Shown here: piece after piece, positions 20,146-29,165 of the stretch | Numbering within the stretch: position 1 is the stretch's first letter | Layout: every line of letters starts with the position of its first letter | NCBI GenBank assembly: GCA_033851265.1 | Contig: JAWWOW010000023.1 | Location: forward strand, 103,450-167,449 | Source of the DNA: JAWWOW01 sp033851265 | Lineage (GTDB): Bacteria > Actinomycetota > Actinomycetes > JAWWOW01 | Direction of reading: 5' to 3' | DNA length: 64,000 bases | Made by a program: the position numbers and the translations under genes | Notes under the pieces: generated by a model | What the model was told of the DNA's origin: nothing | Databases searched by the model: none | The model's input: only the letters and a program-made list of their open reading frames with translations

Positions 20146-20385
20146 ATGACGGAGTTCTCGGCGTTCGGTGCCGACCCTGGTGGTCTGGTCATCGACTGCG
20201 AAACCTGCACCGTGCGCGGCGTGGGCTGCGACGACTGCGTCGTCACGGCGCTGCTCGACATGGACGGCCTGACGTCCGAGCAGGATCTCGAGCTGGATGC
20301 CGACGAGGCGCGGGCGCTCGACGTGCTGGCCTCCGGAGGCTTGCTGCCACCGCTCCGGCTCGCCCCCCGGGCCCAGACCGGCTAA
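20146..20385 (+). CDS. Small conserved Cys-rich actinobacterial protein
   Basis: A 79-residue acidic protein. ATG 20146 follows the ribosome binding site GGGAGG. The core is DCETCTVRGVGCDDCVVTAL, with CxxC and another CxxC nine residues apart, then a DELEL-type acidic helix. The conserved Cys pattern suggests metal or iron-sulfur binding. It ends just before the long leader of the NlpC/P60 gene. No function is known to me. Confidence 0.65.
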   Translation: MTEFSAFGADPGGLVIDCETCTVRGVGCDDCVVTALLDMDGLTSEQDLELDADEARALDVLASGGLLPPLRLAPRAQTG

Positions 20386-20516
20386 CCCATCGTGATCATG
20401 GTCAGCCGGCGAACTTGATCATGGTTCTAGTGACAATTAGTGACGAGCTATGTCCGGTTTCAGCCGGAGAATCCAGAACGCGTACCAGAAAGTGATCCAC
20501 ACTGGGGGGTCTGAAC

Positions 20517-20546
20517 TTGCTTAGGTCACGGTTAGGTCTCTATGGT
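20517..20546 (+). promoter_or_regulatory. Probable promoter of the riboswitch-NlpC/P60 transcript
   Basis: TTGCTT, an 18-base spacer and TATGGT form a plausible housekeeping promoter about 50 bases upstream of the riboswitch core. Between it and the core lies a perfect hairpin GCCGCCC-GTC-GGGCGGC at 20570-20586. Further upstream the leader holds two copies of TGATCATGGT (20393 and 20416). This is a sequence reading only. Confidence 0.45.
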
Positions 20547-20599
20547 CTCCGTGACAGTTTGGATCGGAAGCCGCCCGTCGGGCGGCGTCTGACTGTTAC

Positions 20600-20745
20600 C
20601 GCCGAGTCTGGTTGACGAACGGTCGACCGGAGCCGGGGACCCAAGGTTCCTGGGGTGAATCGGGGGTCGCTGCCCCTCAGCAGCGGCCAGCCGTAGGGCG
20701 ATCTTCCCGCCCGAACCCGTCAGCTCACCCGGTAGGCGGACGAGG
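20600..20745 (+). promoter_or_regulatory. Cyclic di-AMP riboswitch (ydaO/yuaA type)
   Basis: The leader contains the conserved ydaO words in order: CCGGAGCCGGGGACCCA, GGGGTGAATCG, a variable hairpin, AGGGCGATCTTCCCGCCC, then CCGAACCCGTCAGCTCACC and GGTAGGCGG. These match the aptamer that binds c-di-AMP and, in actinobacteria, commonly sits in front of cell-wall hydrolase genes, where it turns expression off at high ligand. It ends about 22 bases before the NlpC/P60 start. The match to the motif is strong; the regulatory direction is taken from known examples. Confidence 0.92.
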
Positions 20746-20766
20746 AAGAAGGAGAGCCGCCCCCTC

Positions 20767-21780
20767 GTGGCGACCCCCCGGTCTTTTAAGCATGCCCTGT
20801 TCGTAATCGTTGCCGCCGGCGTTACCGCTGTCGGCCTGTTCCCCGCGTCCAGTACCAAGGCGGAGCCCTCAAAGAGCCTCGCCGAGGTCCAACGCGAGGT
20901 CGACGCGCTCAACGCCAAGTTGGATGGCGCGATCGAGAACTACAACCAGGCGCGGATTCAGCTGTCCGCTGCCTCCCGCCGTACCGCCGCTGCTGAGCGA
21001 CTCGTCGCCAAGGAGCAAAAGGCGGTCGAGGCCAAGCGCAAGTCGATGAGCCGCGTCGCCATTGCGGCCTACCGGTCGGGCGGTGCCAACACGATCCTCA
21101 CGCTCGTCACGACCAAGGACCCGCAGTCGTTCCTCGACCGCGCCTCATCGCTTGACCAGATCTCCGGCAACCAGGCCGACGCGTTGACCGCGCTGCGCAC
21201 AGCGCAGGTGCGGCTCCAGCAGGTACAGGCCGTCGCGGATCAGGAGCTGTCCAAGCAGCAGGCCGTCGCCAAGCAGCTGAAGGCGCAGAAGGACGGCATC
21301 GAGGCCACGCTCGCACAGCAGAGCCGTCTGCTGAGCGGTCTCAAGGCCGATGAGCGGGCCCGCCTCGCAGCAGCAGCCGCCGCCCGCTCCCGGGCAGCCA
21401 GGGCCCAGCATGCGACCTACAACGGCCCGGCCTCCGGTGCCGCTGCCGTCGCAGTGCGTTTCGCCTACAACCAGCTCGGTAAGCCGTACTCCTGGGGCGC
21501 TTCCGGCCCCGGCTCGTACGACTGCTCGGGGCTGACAATGGCGTCGTGGGGCGCGGCAGGCGTCTCGTTGCCGCACTCGTCCAGTGCGCAGTACGGCTCG
21601 GGTCGTCACGTCTCGCGCAGTGAGCTCAAGCCGGGCGACCTCGTGTTCTACGGGAACCCGATTCACCACGTCGGCATCTACATCGGCAACGGCAACTACA
21701 TCCACGCGCCGCACTCCGGTGACGTTGTGAGCATCGACCCAGCCTTCCGCGATGACTACGCAGGAGCGGTTCGCCCATAG
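20767..21780 (+). CDS. Secreted NlpC/P60 peptidoglycan endopeptidase with coiled-coil
   Basis: A 337-residue exported cell-wall hydrolase comparable to mycobacterial Rv2190c/RipD-type proteins. N-terminal signal peptide (HALFVIVAAGVTAVGLFPAS). Residues 40-210 form long charged heptad-rich helices (AEVQREVDALNAKLDGAIEN and on). The C-terminal NlpC/P60 domain has the catalytic Cys in SYDCSGLTMAS, a His in PIHHVGIYIGNG and a further His in YIHAPHSG. It cleaves peptide stems between D-Glu and the diamino acid. The coiled-coil probably keeps it inactive or docks it to a partner. GTG start. Expression is under the c-di-AMP riboswitch. Confidence 0.93.
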   Translation: MATPRSFKHALFVIVAAGVTAVGLFPASSTKAEPSKSLAEVQREVDALNAKLDGAIENYNQARIQLSAASRRTAAAERLVAKEQKAVEAKRKSMSRVAIAAYRSGGANTILTLVTTKDPQSFLDRASSLDQISGNQADALTALRTAQVRLQQVQAVADQELSKQQAVAKQLKAQKDGIEATLAQQSRLLSGLKADERARLAAAAAARSRAARAQHATYNGPASGAAAVAVRFAYNQLGKPYSWGASGPGSYDCSGLTMASWGAAGVSLPHSSSAQYGSGRHVSRSELKPGDLVFYGNPIHHVGIYIGNGNYIHAPHSGDVVSIDPAFRDDYAGAVRP

Positions 21781-21795
21781 CGCGTCCAGCCCAAC

Positions 21796-21824
21796 GAGCC
21801 CGGCCAGCAAAATCGGCCGGGCTC
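21796..21824 (+). terminator. Hairpin terminator after the NlpC/P60 gene
   Basis: GAGCCCGGCC (21796-21805) pairs perfectly with GGCCGGGCTC (21815-21824) across a nine-base loop, 15 bases after the stop codon. Only TT follows, so it is a strong hairpin without a real U-tract, as is common in actinobacteria. Confidence 0.7.
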
Positions 21825-21871
21825 TTGGCATGGCGCTTGTGAGTGGGCCTTCGGGCAGGGAGACTTCCGCG

Positions 21872-22615
21872 GTGCGCCAGTTGCACGTTGTATCCGTGAG
21901 CCCCGACGGCAAGTCGGTGCTCCTGTCCGGCACGTCCAAGAACGGCCGGGCCACTTATCGGGTGCCGATCAACGCGCGGCTGCGTACGGCGATCAACGGC
22001 GAAGTGCCATCGTCGAAGGCCGCTCCAGCCGAGGCTCCCCGGACCGAAAGCGCGCTCAGCCCGCGTGAGATGCAGGCTCGGCTCCGTGCCGGTGCCAGCG
22101 TCGAGGCCGTTGCCAAAGCCGCCGGGGTTCCGGTGGAACGCGTGGAGACGTACTTCGGCCCGGTGTTGTCCGAGCGGATCCAGGTCCTGGACGCCGCGCA
22201 GTCCTCGACGATGAACCGGCCACGGTGGGGAGACTCGGCGCGACCTCTTGGCGATGCGGTCACCGCCAACCTGGCGAAGACAGCCGGAATCCGCGAGGAA
22301 ACCGTGACGTGGTCCACTCGCCGGCGCAAGGACGCGGTGTGGATCGTTCGCGTCGACTTCATCGCGCGCGGGCGTCGCCGCTCCGCCGAGTGGGAATGGG
22401 ATCCGCGCGAACGCGAGCTCACCGCCATCGACCACACCGCGACATCGTTGGGGTACGTCGAGCCGCGCGGCGGCGCCCCCGGGCGTCGTACGTCGTCGTC
22501 GCGAACCACGGCGGCGCGGAAGAAGACCACTAAGAAGGCAACCGCCAAGAAGCCCACGCGCAAGAAGACGACGGCGAAGAAGGCGACCCGCAGAAAGACA
22601 CAGTCGCGTCGGTGA
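21872..22615 (+). CDS. sepH: Septation protein SepH
   Basis: A 247-residue cell-division protein that helps FtsZ assembly. The N-terminal DUF3071 begins VRQLHVVSVSPDGKSVLLSG, and a helix-turn-helix-like part follows: SPREMQARLRAGASVEAV and AGVPVERVETYFGPV, the segment reported to matter for FtsZ interaction in SepH. The last about 35 residues are a Lys/Thr/Ala repeat tail (KKTTKKATAKKPTRKKTTAK), probably disordered and able to bind acidic partners. GTG start at 21872 behind AGGGAG. The stop overlaps the next gene by four bases. Confidence 0.88.
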   Translation: MRQLHVVSVSPDGKSVLLSGTSKNGRATYRVPINARLRTAINGEVPSSKAAPAEAPRTESALSPREMQARLRAGASVEAVAKAAGVPVERVETYFGPVLSERIQVLDAAQSSTMNRPRWGDSARPLGDAVTANLAKTAGIREETVTWSTRRRKDAVWIVRVDFIARGRRRSAEWEWDPRERELTAIDHTATSLGYVEPRGGAPGRRTSSSRTTAARKKTTKKATAKKPTRKKTTAKKATRRKTQSRR

Positions 22616-23340
22616 GTCGTGTGCGGTCGCTAGCCCGAATCGGAATCGTGGTTGCGCTCGGAGCCGTCGTCGGGTGCTCCGGCGCTGGCAGCGGTCCGAG
22701 TAACTCACCGGCCCCCGTCCGTGGGGTGGCGGCGCTCGACCGGGCTATCGAGGGCATCAACGCGAGTCGGGGGCCGCTGGTCAGCGCGATGAACGCGGTT
22801 GTCGCGGCCGCGAACCATATTGATGCTGTCGACGAGGTGACCGTCAAGGGCGACGTCAAGAAGGTGCAGCCGGTCCGGCGCAAGAACATCGTCGACGTCC
22901 CCGCAGTCACCGACGTGGTTGGCAGGCTGCCGGCTCGGATCCGCGCCTATACCGCCGCGCTGAACACGCTCGCGGCTGCCGCGAATGCCAAGGATGTTCC
23001 CGCGCATCCGGCGGAAGCGGTGCGTCAGGTGGTCGGCGTCGGGCGGGCTGAGGCAGCGGCCGACGATGCGTTCGTGCGCGGCGTGGTGGTTGCTTGGCCG
23101 GCGTACGCGACCTTGTCGGGACTGCAGGCGCTGTGGTTCGAGCGGGCGAACAGTGGGTGGTACGAAACGACGAAGCTGGCGGCGCAGGAGTACGCCGTGC
23201 TGACCGACCGCGTCAGGGCGACGACGAGCCGGGCGTCCCAGCTGTTTGCGTCGACCGATCAGCCGCGACGCGATGCGGCCGACACCTGGGCGGAGACGCT
23301 GAAACAGATCGGACCGATTCTGCATCCGGAGCGATCGTGA
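22612..23340 (+). CDS. Lipoprotein of unknown function
   Basis: 242 residues with a lipoprotein signal: RSLARIGIVVALGAVVGCSG, lipobox VVGC. The mature part is helical and Ala/Arg-rich (VPAVTDVVGRLPARIRAY, AAADDAFVRGVVVAWPAY). It overlaps the sepH stop (GTGA) and is followed 39 bases later by a metallopeptidase gene, so it may belong to a cell-envelope operon. No family was recognised. Confidence 0.65.
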   Translation: MSRVRSLARIGIVVALGAVVGCSGAGSGPSNSPAPVRGVAALDRAIEGINASRGPLVSAMNAVVAAANHIDAVDEVTVKGDVKKVQPVRRKNIVDVPAVTDVVGRLPARIRAYTAALNTLAAAANAKDVPAHPAEAVRQVVGVGRAEAAADDAFVRGVVVAWPAYATLSGLQALWFERANSGWYETTKLAAQEYAVLTDRVRATTSRASQLFASTDQPRRDAADTWAETLKQIGPILHPERS

Positions 23341-23379
23341 CCAGCCCACAGCCGGCGACTTCGTCCGTACGATGACCCG

Positions 23380-24756
23380 GTGAGCACGCGTCCGCGGGGG
23401 TGGAACACGCGCCGGCTCATCCTCCTGGCCAACGTCGCGTGCCTGCTGATCAACGTGGGTGTCATCGCGAGCCGGGTCAGCGATGACCCCAGTGCGCGTG
23501 GCAAGCCCGCGGCAGCGAAGCAGGGAGCCGCCACCGACCGCAACGCCCGGCCGACGGTCGACACGTTCTCACCCGATTCCGCTGAAGGGCGCGATGCAGC
23601 GGTGCGCGATGTGCTGAACCGTCGGGCGCGCGCGTTGCTGCACAAGGACCGCTCGGCATTGCTTGCCACGATCGATCCATCGTCGAAGAAGTTCCGCGAT
23701 CAGCAGTCGTCGTACTTCAACAACGTGACGAAGGTGCCGTTCGGCTCATGGAGCTACACAGTCGAAGACGGCATCGAGGCTCCCAACAGCGGCAGTCAGT
23801 TCCAGCACTACTTATCGTCAGTGTGGGTGCCGCACGTACGCATCCACTACACCCTCGCTGGGTTTGACCGGGTCCCGGCGATCAGCGATGCGTACTTCAC
23901 CTTCGTCAAGCGCGGCTCGAAGTGGCTGATCGGCTCGGACGCGGACGACGCGCATCTCGGTTTCGCCACGACGCGTGAGATCTGGGACTTCGGCCCGATC
24001 ACCGTCCTACGCAGCAAGAAGGGACTCGTGCTCGGCCATCCGAAGAGTCGAGTGTCGCTGCGCACGATGGCCGACGAGATCGACAGGGACGTGCCTCGCG
24101 TTAGCGCGGTGTGGGGCACGGCGTGGTCGCAGCGTGTTGTCGCACTCGTGCCATCAACGCAGAGCGAGCTGTCGAAGATGCTCAGCGGCGCCGGCGATCT
24201 CAGCAAGATCGCGGCGGTGGCTACTGCCGAGCTCGAGGGCGAGGAGACCACGAAGGCGGTCGGCGACCGCGTCATCGTTAACCCGTCGAATTTCGTGAAG
24301 CTGGGGCCGCTCGGGCGGCGTGTTGTGGTGACGCACGAGATCACCCACGTCGCGACGAGGCAGGCCACCGGGAGCCTGGTGCCGACGTGGTTGGTCGAAG
24401 GCATCGCTGACTACGTGGGCTACAAGGGCACCGATGTGCCGGTGACAGTGGCGGCAAGTGAGTTGCGCCGCGACCTGGCACGGGGTACGCCGGTCGGCTC
24501 GTTGCCTACCGACAAGGCGTTCGCCGGAACCAACAAGAAGCTGGCGCAGGCATATGAGAAGGCATGGCTCGCGTGCATGTTTGTTGCGGAGACCTTCGGC
24601 CAGTCAACGTTGCTGCGGCTCTACCGCGTCGTCGGTGCGCAGACGCGAGGCAACGAGACGACCGCGACGGACCGGTCGCTGCGCACGGTCGTGCATCTGA
24701 CGCTGAAGGCGTTCACGGCACGGTGGGCGTCCTACGTGCGTAGCCAGCTGGCGTGA
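23380..24756 (+). CDS. Membrane-anchored gluzincin-type zinc metallopeptidase
   Basis: 458 residues. An N-terminal signal-anchor (RLILLANVACLLINVGVIA) puts the rest outside the membrane. Residues 65-190 resemble an SnoaL/NTF2-like extracytoplasmic domain. Near residue 320, VVTHEITHVATR is the HExxH zinc site, with the third ligand in WLVEGIADYVGYKG, a peptidase MA-like arrangement. GTG at 23380 stands six bases after TACGAT, suggesting leaderless translation. Its stop overlaps the M48 gene, so two membrane metallopeptidases are made together. The substrate is unknown. Confidence 0.78.
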   Translation: MSTRPRGWNTRRLILLANVACLLINVGVIASRVSDDPSARGKPAAAKQGAATDRNARPTVDTFSPDSAEGRDAAVRDVLNRRARALLHKDRSALLATIDPSSKKFRDQQSSYFNNVTKVPFGSWSYTVEDGIEAPNSGSQFQHYLSSVWVPHVRIHYTLAGFDRVPAISDAYFTFVKRGSKWLIGSDADDAHLGFATTREIWDFGPITVLRSKKGLVLGHPKSRVSLRTMADEIDRDVPRVSAVWGTAWSQRVVALVPSTQSELSKMLSGAGDLSKIAAVATAELEGEETTKAVGDRVIVNPSNFVKLGPLGRRVVVTHEITHVATRQATGSLVPTWLVEGIADYVGYKGTDVPVTVAASELRRDLARGTPVGSLPTDKAFAGTNKKLAQAYEKAWLACMFVAETFGQSTLLRLYRVVGAQTRGNETTATDRSLRTVVHLTLKAFTARWASYVRSQLA

Positions 24757-26054
24757 GCAACGGCCGGCTGCCAGCCGCGATCACGCTCGTCGTCCTGCTC
24801 GTCGCTCTCGGCGTGACGATCGGCGTGATGACGCCGTGGAATCCGCTGCCGGGCAAGCACCAGCAGGTGAGCGTGTCGCGGGACTTCACGCCGACTGAGG
24901 TGGCGCACGAGAGTGCGTTTCACCGAGCGGTCCGACCCTGGTCCTATGGCTCGATGGCGCTGGGTCTGGTTATCGCGCTGGTGCTGGGGTTCACGTCGTT
25001 CGGTGCCCGGCTGATCGAGGCGGTCGCGCGGCCGTTCGGTGGCGGGTGGCCGACTCGCGCCGGACTCGGCGCGGTGGTGCTCGTGTTGGTCGTCTCGTTG
25101 TTGACATTGCCGCTGGACGCGCGGTCGGAAGTCGCGTTGCGCCGCTATGGCTTGTCGACGCAGAACTGGAGCGGCTGGTTCGCGGACCGCGCCAAAGGCT
25201 TCGGTTTGTCCGTCGTTCTATTGGCCGTGGTGGCGATCGTCGGGTTCGCCGTCGTCCGGGCGTGGCCGCACGGGTGGTGGGCGCCGCTGGCGGCGTTGGC
25301 TGCGGGGGCCGTCGTACTGCTGTCCTTCGTGTTGCCGGTGGTCGTGGAGCCGGTGTTCAACACGTTCACACCGATGCAGGACGGTCCCCTGCGCGACTCG
25401 CTGATGACGCTCGCTCGTGAAGATGGGGTGCCGGTCAAAGAGGTGCTCGTCGCGGATGCGTCTCGGCGTACAACTTCGTTGAATGCGTATGTGTCGGGAT
25501 TCGGTGCCACGCGGCGGATCGTTGTCTATGACACGTTGGTCGAGAAGTCGACGCCGGAGGAAGTGCGGCTGGTCGTCGCCCACGAGCTCGGGCATGCCAA
25601 ACGCAAGGACGTGTTGACAGGCACGATCGAAGGGGCGTTGGGAGCAGCCGCTGCTGTCTGCGGGCTCTATCTCTTGTTGTCGTGGGGCCCGTTGCTGCGG
25701 CGAGCGGGCGTGCCGTCGTTGGGAGATCCGCGATCGTTGGCGTTGGTGATGGCTTTGTTGGTCGTGGCCGGCTTCGCAATCGGACCGTTGACGAACATCG
25801 TCAGTCGTCGGATCGAGGCGCGGGCTGATGTTCACTCGCTCGAGCTGACGCATGACCCCGACGTCTTCGTGCAGTCCGAGCGCACGTTGAACGTGCGCAA
25901 CCTCGGTGACCTGAATCCAAACCCATTCGTATATGCGATGTTCGCGACGCATCCGAGCGGGCCTGAGCGGATCGCGCTCGCACGAACCTGGGCGCAGCAG
26001 CACGGCCTGCCTGATCCGCCGTCGCTGGCACCGGCCGGCGCTGAAAGCCCGTGA
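24753..26054 (+). CDS. M48-family membrane metalloprotease (Ste24/CAAX protease-like)
   Basis: 433 residues. Several transmembrane helices surround a cytosolic-face zinc site: VVAHELGHAKRKD (HExxH) near residue 277 and the third ligand in RIEARADVHSLEL near residue 356. ADASRRTTSLNAYVSGFGATRRIVVYDTL is split into the family's conserved pieces (SLNAYVSG and RRIVVYDTL). NPFVYAMFATHPSGPERIAL closes the domain. Bacterial members process or degrade membrane proteins. Coupled by GTGA overlaps to the genes on both sides (23380 and pimB). Confidence 0.92.
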   Translation: MSNGRLPAAITLVVLLVALGVTIGVMTPWNPLPGKHQQVSVSRDFTPTEVAHESAFHRAVRPWSYGSMALGLVIALVLGFTSFGARLIEAVARPFGGGWPTRAGLGAVVLVLVVSLLTLPLDARSEVALRRYGLSTQNWSGWFADRAKGFGLSVVLLAVVAIVGFAVVRAWPHGWWAPLAALAAGAVVLLSFVLPVVVEPVFNTFTPMQDGPLRDSLMTLAREDGVPVKEVLVADASRRTTSLNAYVSGFGATRRIVVYDTLVEKSTPEEVRLVVAHELGHAKRKDVLTGTIEGALGAAAAVCGLYLLLSWGPLLRRAGVPSLGDPRSLALVMALLVVAGFAIGPLTNIVSRRIEARADVHSLELTHDPDVFVQSERTLNVRNLGDLNPNPFVYAMFATHPSGPERIALARTWAQQHGLPDPPSLAPAGAESP

Positions 26055-27166
26055 GCCGCACGCTCGTCGTCACGAACGACTTCCCGCCTCGACCGGGAGG
26101 CATTCAAGCGTTCGTGCACGGATTGGTGTCGCGGCTGCCCGCTGACGAGGTCGTCGTGTACGCGTCCACGTATCAGGGAGCAGCTGCGTTCGATGCGACG
26201 CAGTCGTATCCGGTGGTGCGCTACCCCGGTGGGCTGATGGTCCCGACGCCGCGGGTGGCCAAACAGGCTTGGGAGATCGCACGCGCCGAACGCTGTGACT
26301 CGGTGTGGTTCGGCGCGTCGGCGCCCCTCGGGCTGTTGGCGTCTGGGTTACGGGGCGTTGGTGTGTCACGGTTCGTCGCAACGACGCATGGTCATGAGGT
26401 CGGTTGGGCGAAGCTGCCCGTTGCGCGCCAACTACTGCGTCGTATTGGCACGTCTGTCGACGTCGTGACCTATCTCGGTGAGTACACCCGTCGACGGTTG
26501 GCACCGGCGTTCGGTCGCGGCGTACGGATGGAGCAGTTGGCCCCCGGCGTCGACACCGAGATGTTCCGCCCGGACGTGGCGTCAATGCGAGCGAAAGTTG
26601 GGCTTGCGGATCGACCGGTCGTGGTGTGCGTCTCGCGGTTAGTCGCGCGAAAAGGTCAGGACACGTTGATCCGCGCGCTGCCGTCGATCCGGCAGCGTGT
26701 TCCTGATGCAGCACTGTTGCTCGTCGGGGGAGGGCCATATCAGTCGACGCTCGAACGGATTGCTCGGGAGAACGGCGTCGAGGGCAACGTTGTCATCACT
26801 GGCTCCGTCCCATGGCCAGAGCTTCCGTCGTACTACGCAGCGGGCGATGTGTTTGCGATGCCGTGCCGCACCCGTCGCGGTGGGCTCGACGTCGAGGGTC
26901 TCGGCGTTGTCTATCTCGAAGCCGCCGCAGCCGGACTGCCTGTCGTCGCCGGCAACAGCGGGGGAGCACCGGACGCCGTCCTCGACGGCGAGACCGGAGT
27001 GGTTGTCGAGGGCGCGTCGGTCCCCGCAGTTGCCGCCGCGGTTGGTGATCTGCTCAGCGATCCCGCTCGCGCGCAGGGGATGGGTAAGAACGGTCGCGCG
27101 TGGGTCGAAGAGAAATGGCGGTGGGAGACCGTCGCGGCTCGTCTGCAGGGCTTCCTCCACCGCTGA
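26051..27166 (+). CDS. pimB: GT4 mannosyltransferase PimB'
   Basis: A 371-residue GT-B glycosyltransferase predicted to add the second mannose from GDP-mannose to phosphatidylinositol mannoside at the inner membrane (Rv2188c type). LVVTNDFPPRPGGIQAFVHG is the acceptor-side loop, VCVSRLVARKGQDTLI contains the conserved Arg/Lys that hold the diphosphate, and EGLGVVYLEAAAAGLPVVAG is the EX7E donor motif. Position in the ctaE-fadD15 block supports this assignment over other GT4 enzymes. GTG start overlaps the protease stop by four bases. Confidence 0.85.
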   Translation: MSRTLVVTNDFPPRPGGIQAFVHGLVSRLPADEVVVYASTYQGAAAFDATQSYPVVRYPGGLMVPTPRVAKQAWEIARAERCDSVWFGASAPLGLLASGLRGVGVSRFVATTHGHEVGWAKLPVARQLLRRIGTSVDVVTYLGEYTRRRLAPAFGRGVRMEQLAPGVDTEMFRPDVASMRAKVGLADRPVVVCVSRLVARKGQDTLIRALPSIRQRVPDAALLLVGGGPYQSTLERIARENGVEGNVVITGSVPWPELPSYYAAGDVFAMPCRTRRGGLDVEGLGVVYLEAAAAGLPVVAGNSGGAPDAVLDGETGVVVEGASVPAVAAAVGDLLSDPARAQGMGKNGRAWVEEKWRWETVAARLQGFLHR

Positions 27167-27205
27167 CCGAACAGAACCGGCGCAGGACCAGGTCCCTGTG
27201 CCGTC

Positions 27206-27240
27206 CTCTGCTCTGCTTCCGTCTGAGCACCAGAGCAGAG
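27206..27240 (+). terminator. Hairpin terminator after pimB
   Basis: CTCTGCTCTG (27206-27215) is exactly complementary to CAGAGCAGAG (27231-27240), with a 15-base loop, 40 bases after the pimB stop. The gap 27167-27378 holds nothing else that I can identify. A similar CCTCTGCTCTGCTTC word recurs at about 57118. Confidence 0.5.
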
Positions 27241-27378
27241 CGCAGCGAAGGGCACCCGGACCCGGCAGCTACCGGACGTTCCCCAATGCACTACAGCGCT
27301 GATGACGTTGGCAATGAACTCATTGAACTTCGAGCGCGCCGTGACCGCTGGAACAGCACCAGAAATCACGATGTGAGG

Positions 27379-28488
27379 CTAGGTCAACCGCATTGGTCGT
27401 GCGGGGTCTCTTACCGTGGCCACCGCGAAGAATGGAAATAGGCTGCGCGGGTTCCCGAAGGCAACGCCGTCGACGTGCCGACGACTCATGATGACGACTC
27501 CGTCGTCGACGACGAGACGGGCGCGACTGTCGATGTCGAGCTGGATGCCGAACCCTTTGTCGCGAAGAAGACGCATCCCTGCACGGCTGGGTCGAGAGCC
27601 GTACGGGTAGACCAAGATGTCGATGGGTCCAAGGAGTCCGCGGGTGAGGGTCTGCCAGCGTGTGGTGTCACGCCGGATGGTGGCAAGCGAGTCATTGCCA
27701 AGCGTGATGTGGCCGTAGGTGTGGCTAGCGAGCGTCCACCCCGAAGCGGTGAGTCGTGAGGCCAGTGCACGCACACGAGCTCGTGCCGCAGGTACGTCGA
27801 GGTTGTGTTCACCGAACAATCCTTCGTAGCCGGTGAGTGCGAGGATGCCTCGCGCGCCGTCCGCCGAAAGCTCTGGATGTGTGGTGACCGCTGCCTCGAC
27901 AAGAGGGACTACATCGTTGCTCGTGAGGCGCGTGCCGGTCCGGTCCGTGTACTGGGCCCGGACGGCACCTTCTGGAGTTAGGACGAGTCGTGACGCCAAA
28001 CCGCGTCCGCGGAAGTAGCCGTAGTAATTGACGTCGTCTTCACAGAGCACGAGCGGCTTGCGTCCGACCGGGACGCGGACGCGTCCGGTCGCGACGCGAT
28101 GAGGGTCGACGAGCGTCCAGCCGTTGTGCCACAACTGATCGAGGATGGCGCTGAACTCTCGCGCAGTGATGAAGTAATCCTGGAAGCCGCGTCCGAGCGT
28201 GTCGTCGGTGAACGCAAGTTCCGGACGCAGCACCAGTGGATGGACAAATAGCTGCTCGACTGGCCCGTGCCAACCCACCAACCGCGCTGTTGGGGAGATG
28301 GCGGGTTCGGGCGTTCGGGAACGTGGTGTTGGGCTGCCCTGGCCGGCGGTGCCATCGGCTGCCGCAGACAAATGCGGATGTGAGGACCGTCCGCTGACAA
28401 TGTCCCAGGCGAACAAGAAGCTTGCCGCCATAGCGACGACGGCCAGGAACGCTAGCCCCAGTCGCACAATCCTTCTGTCGAGTTTCAC
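27379..28488 (-). CDS. Exported polysaccharide deacetylase (NodB-like)
   Basis: 369 residues. A signal-anchor (LGLAFLAVVAMAASFLFAWD) is followed by a Pro/Ser/Thr-rich linker and a NodB-type domain. LVLCEDDVNYYG provides the Asp motif, LASHTYGHITLGND the HxxxH metal motif and ILVYPYGSRPS the third motif. It would remove acetyl groups from a cell-surface glycan, or be a related carbohydrate esterase. It is convergent with pimB, and the start is 122 bases from the divergent gene at 28611. Confidence 0.85.
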   Translation of the reverse strand: MKLDRRIVRLGLAFLAVVAMAASFLFAWDIVSGRSSHPHLSAAADGTAGQGSPTPRSRTPEPAISPTARLVGWHGPVEQLFVHPLVLRPELAFTDDTLGRGFQDYFITAREFSAILDQLWHNGWTLVDPHRVATGRVRVPVGRKPLVLCEDDVNYYGYFRGRGLASRLVLTPEGAVRAQYTDRTGTRLTSNDVVPLVEAAVTTHPELSADGARGILALTGYEGLFGEHNLDVPAARARVRALASRLTASGWTLASHTYGHITLGNDSLATIRRDTTRWQTLTRGLLGPIDILVYPYGSRPSRAGMRLLRDKGFGIQLDIDSRARLVVDDGVVIMSRRHVDGVAFGNPRSLFPFFAVATVRDPARPMRLT

Positions 28489-28610
28489 CCTGAGCCCCTA
28501 GACGTCGCCGCCGATCATGCCCGTCGGGAGGGCCACGCGGGTGCAAGCACGCCGATGCTCAACCTCGGCACGTGGCGATTGTTGTCCTGGGCTCACGCTA
28601 TGTTCCCGAC

Positions 28611-29048
28611 GTGGCGGAGCTCTTCGTTGCCGATGAATGTCTGTACCTACGCCTTTCGGGCTTCGAAACTGCGCTGACGCTATGCCGGAGCAGGACGACG
28701 CCGATTTCGGCTATTCGCGGGGTGGGCGTCGCTGATCGGGCGGGTCATGAACTGGCAGTAGCGCTGGGCTTTCCCTTCCCGCACTACTGGACTCCGAGCA
28801 CCCGCATCGGTCGCTGGTGGACGCCGAGTGGTTGCTACCTCGTGTCGACGCGCCGCGGCAAGCCGGTGATCGTGATCGACCTGCCGTCGTGGTGGACGCG
28901 CCGCCTCTACGTCTCCGTCGAGAACCCCCACGTTGTGCTCGAGCACCTTCCTGCTCGGGCGCGCGACATGTCGGACCAGTTACAGCCCGGGCTCGATGGA
29001 ACCGCTGACCTGTGGCGTCGCGAACCGGACGACCAAGGCAACACATAG
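28611..29048 (+). CDS. Conserved protein of unknown function
   Basis: A 145-residue soluble protein: VAELFVADECLYLRLSGFET, PISAIRGVGVAD, HYWTPSTRIGRWW and LYVSVENPHVVLEHL. The strand-rich pattern and the terminal EN-P helix resemble small bacterial PH-like proteins, but this is a weak impression. The start GTG at 28611 stands exactly six bases after TATGTT, a TANNNT -10, so it is probably leaderless; an upstream GTG at 28572 is in frame but less likely. Confidence 0.6.
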   Translation: MAELFVADECLYLRLSGFETALTLCRSRTTPISAIRGVGVADRAGHELAVALGFPFPHYWTPSTRIGRWWTPSGCYLVSTRRGKPVIVIDLPSWWTRRLYVSVENPHVVLEHLPARARDMSDQLQPGLDGTADLWRREPDDQGNT

Positions 29049-29165
29049 TCGTCCTTGGCCGACTTGAGGCCGCAGTGGACCAACGCGCATGCACCCTGTC
29101 GCATGCGCCCGGTATGGCCCTATCTAGCCATCTAGGCAGAGACCGGACGAGCCGAAGTCATATAT

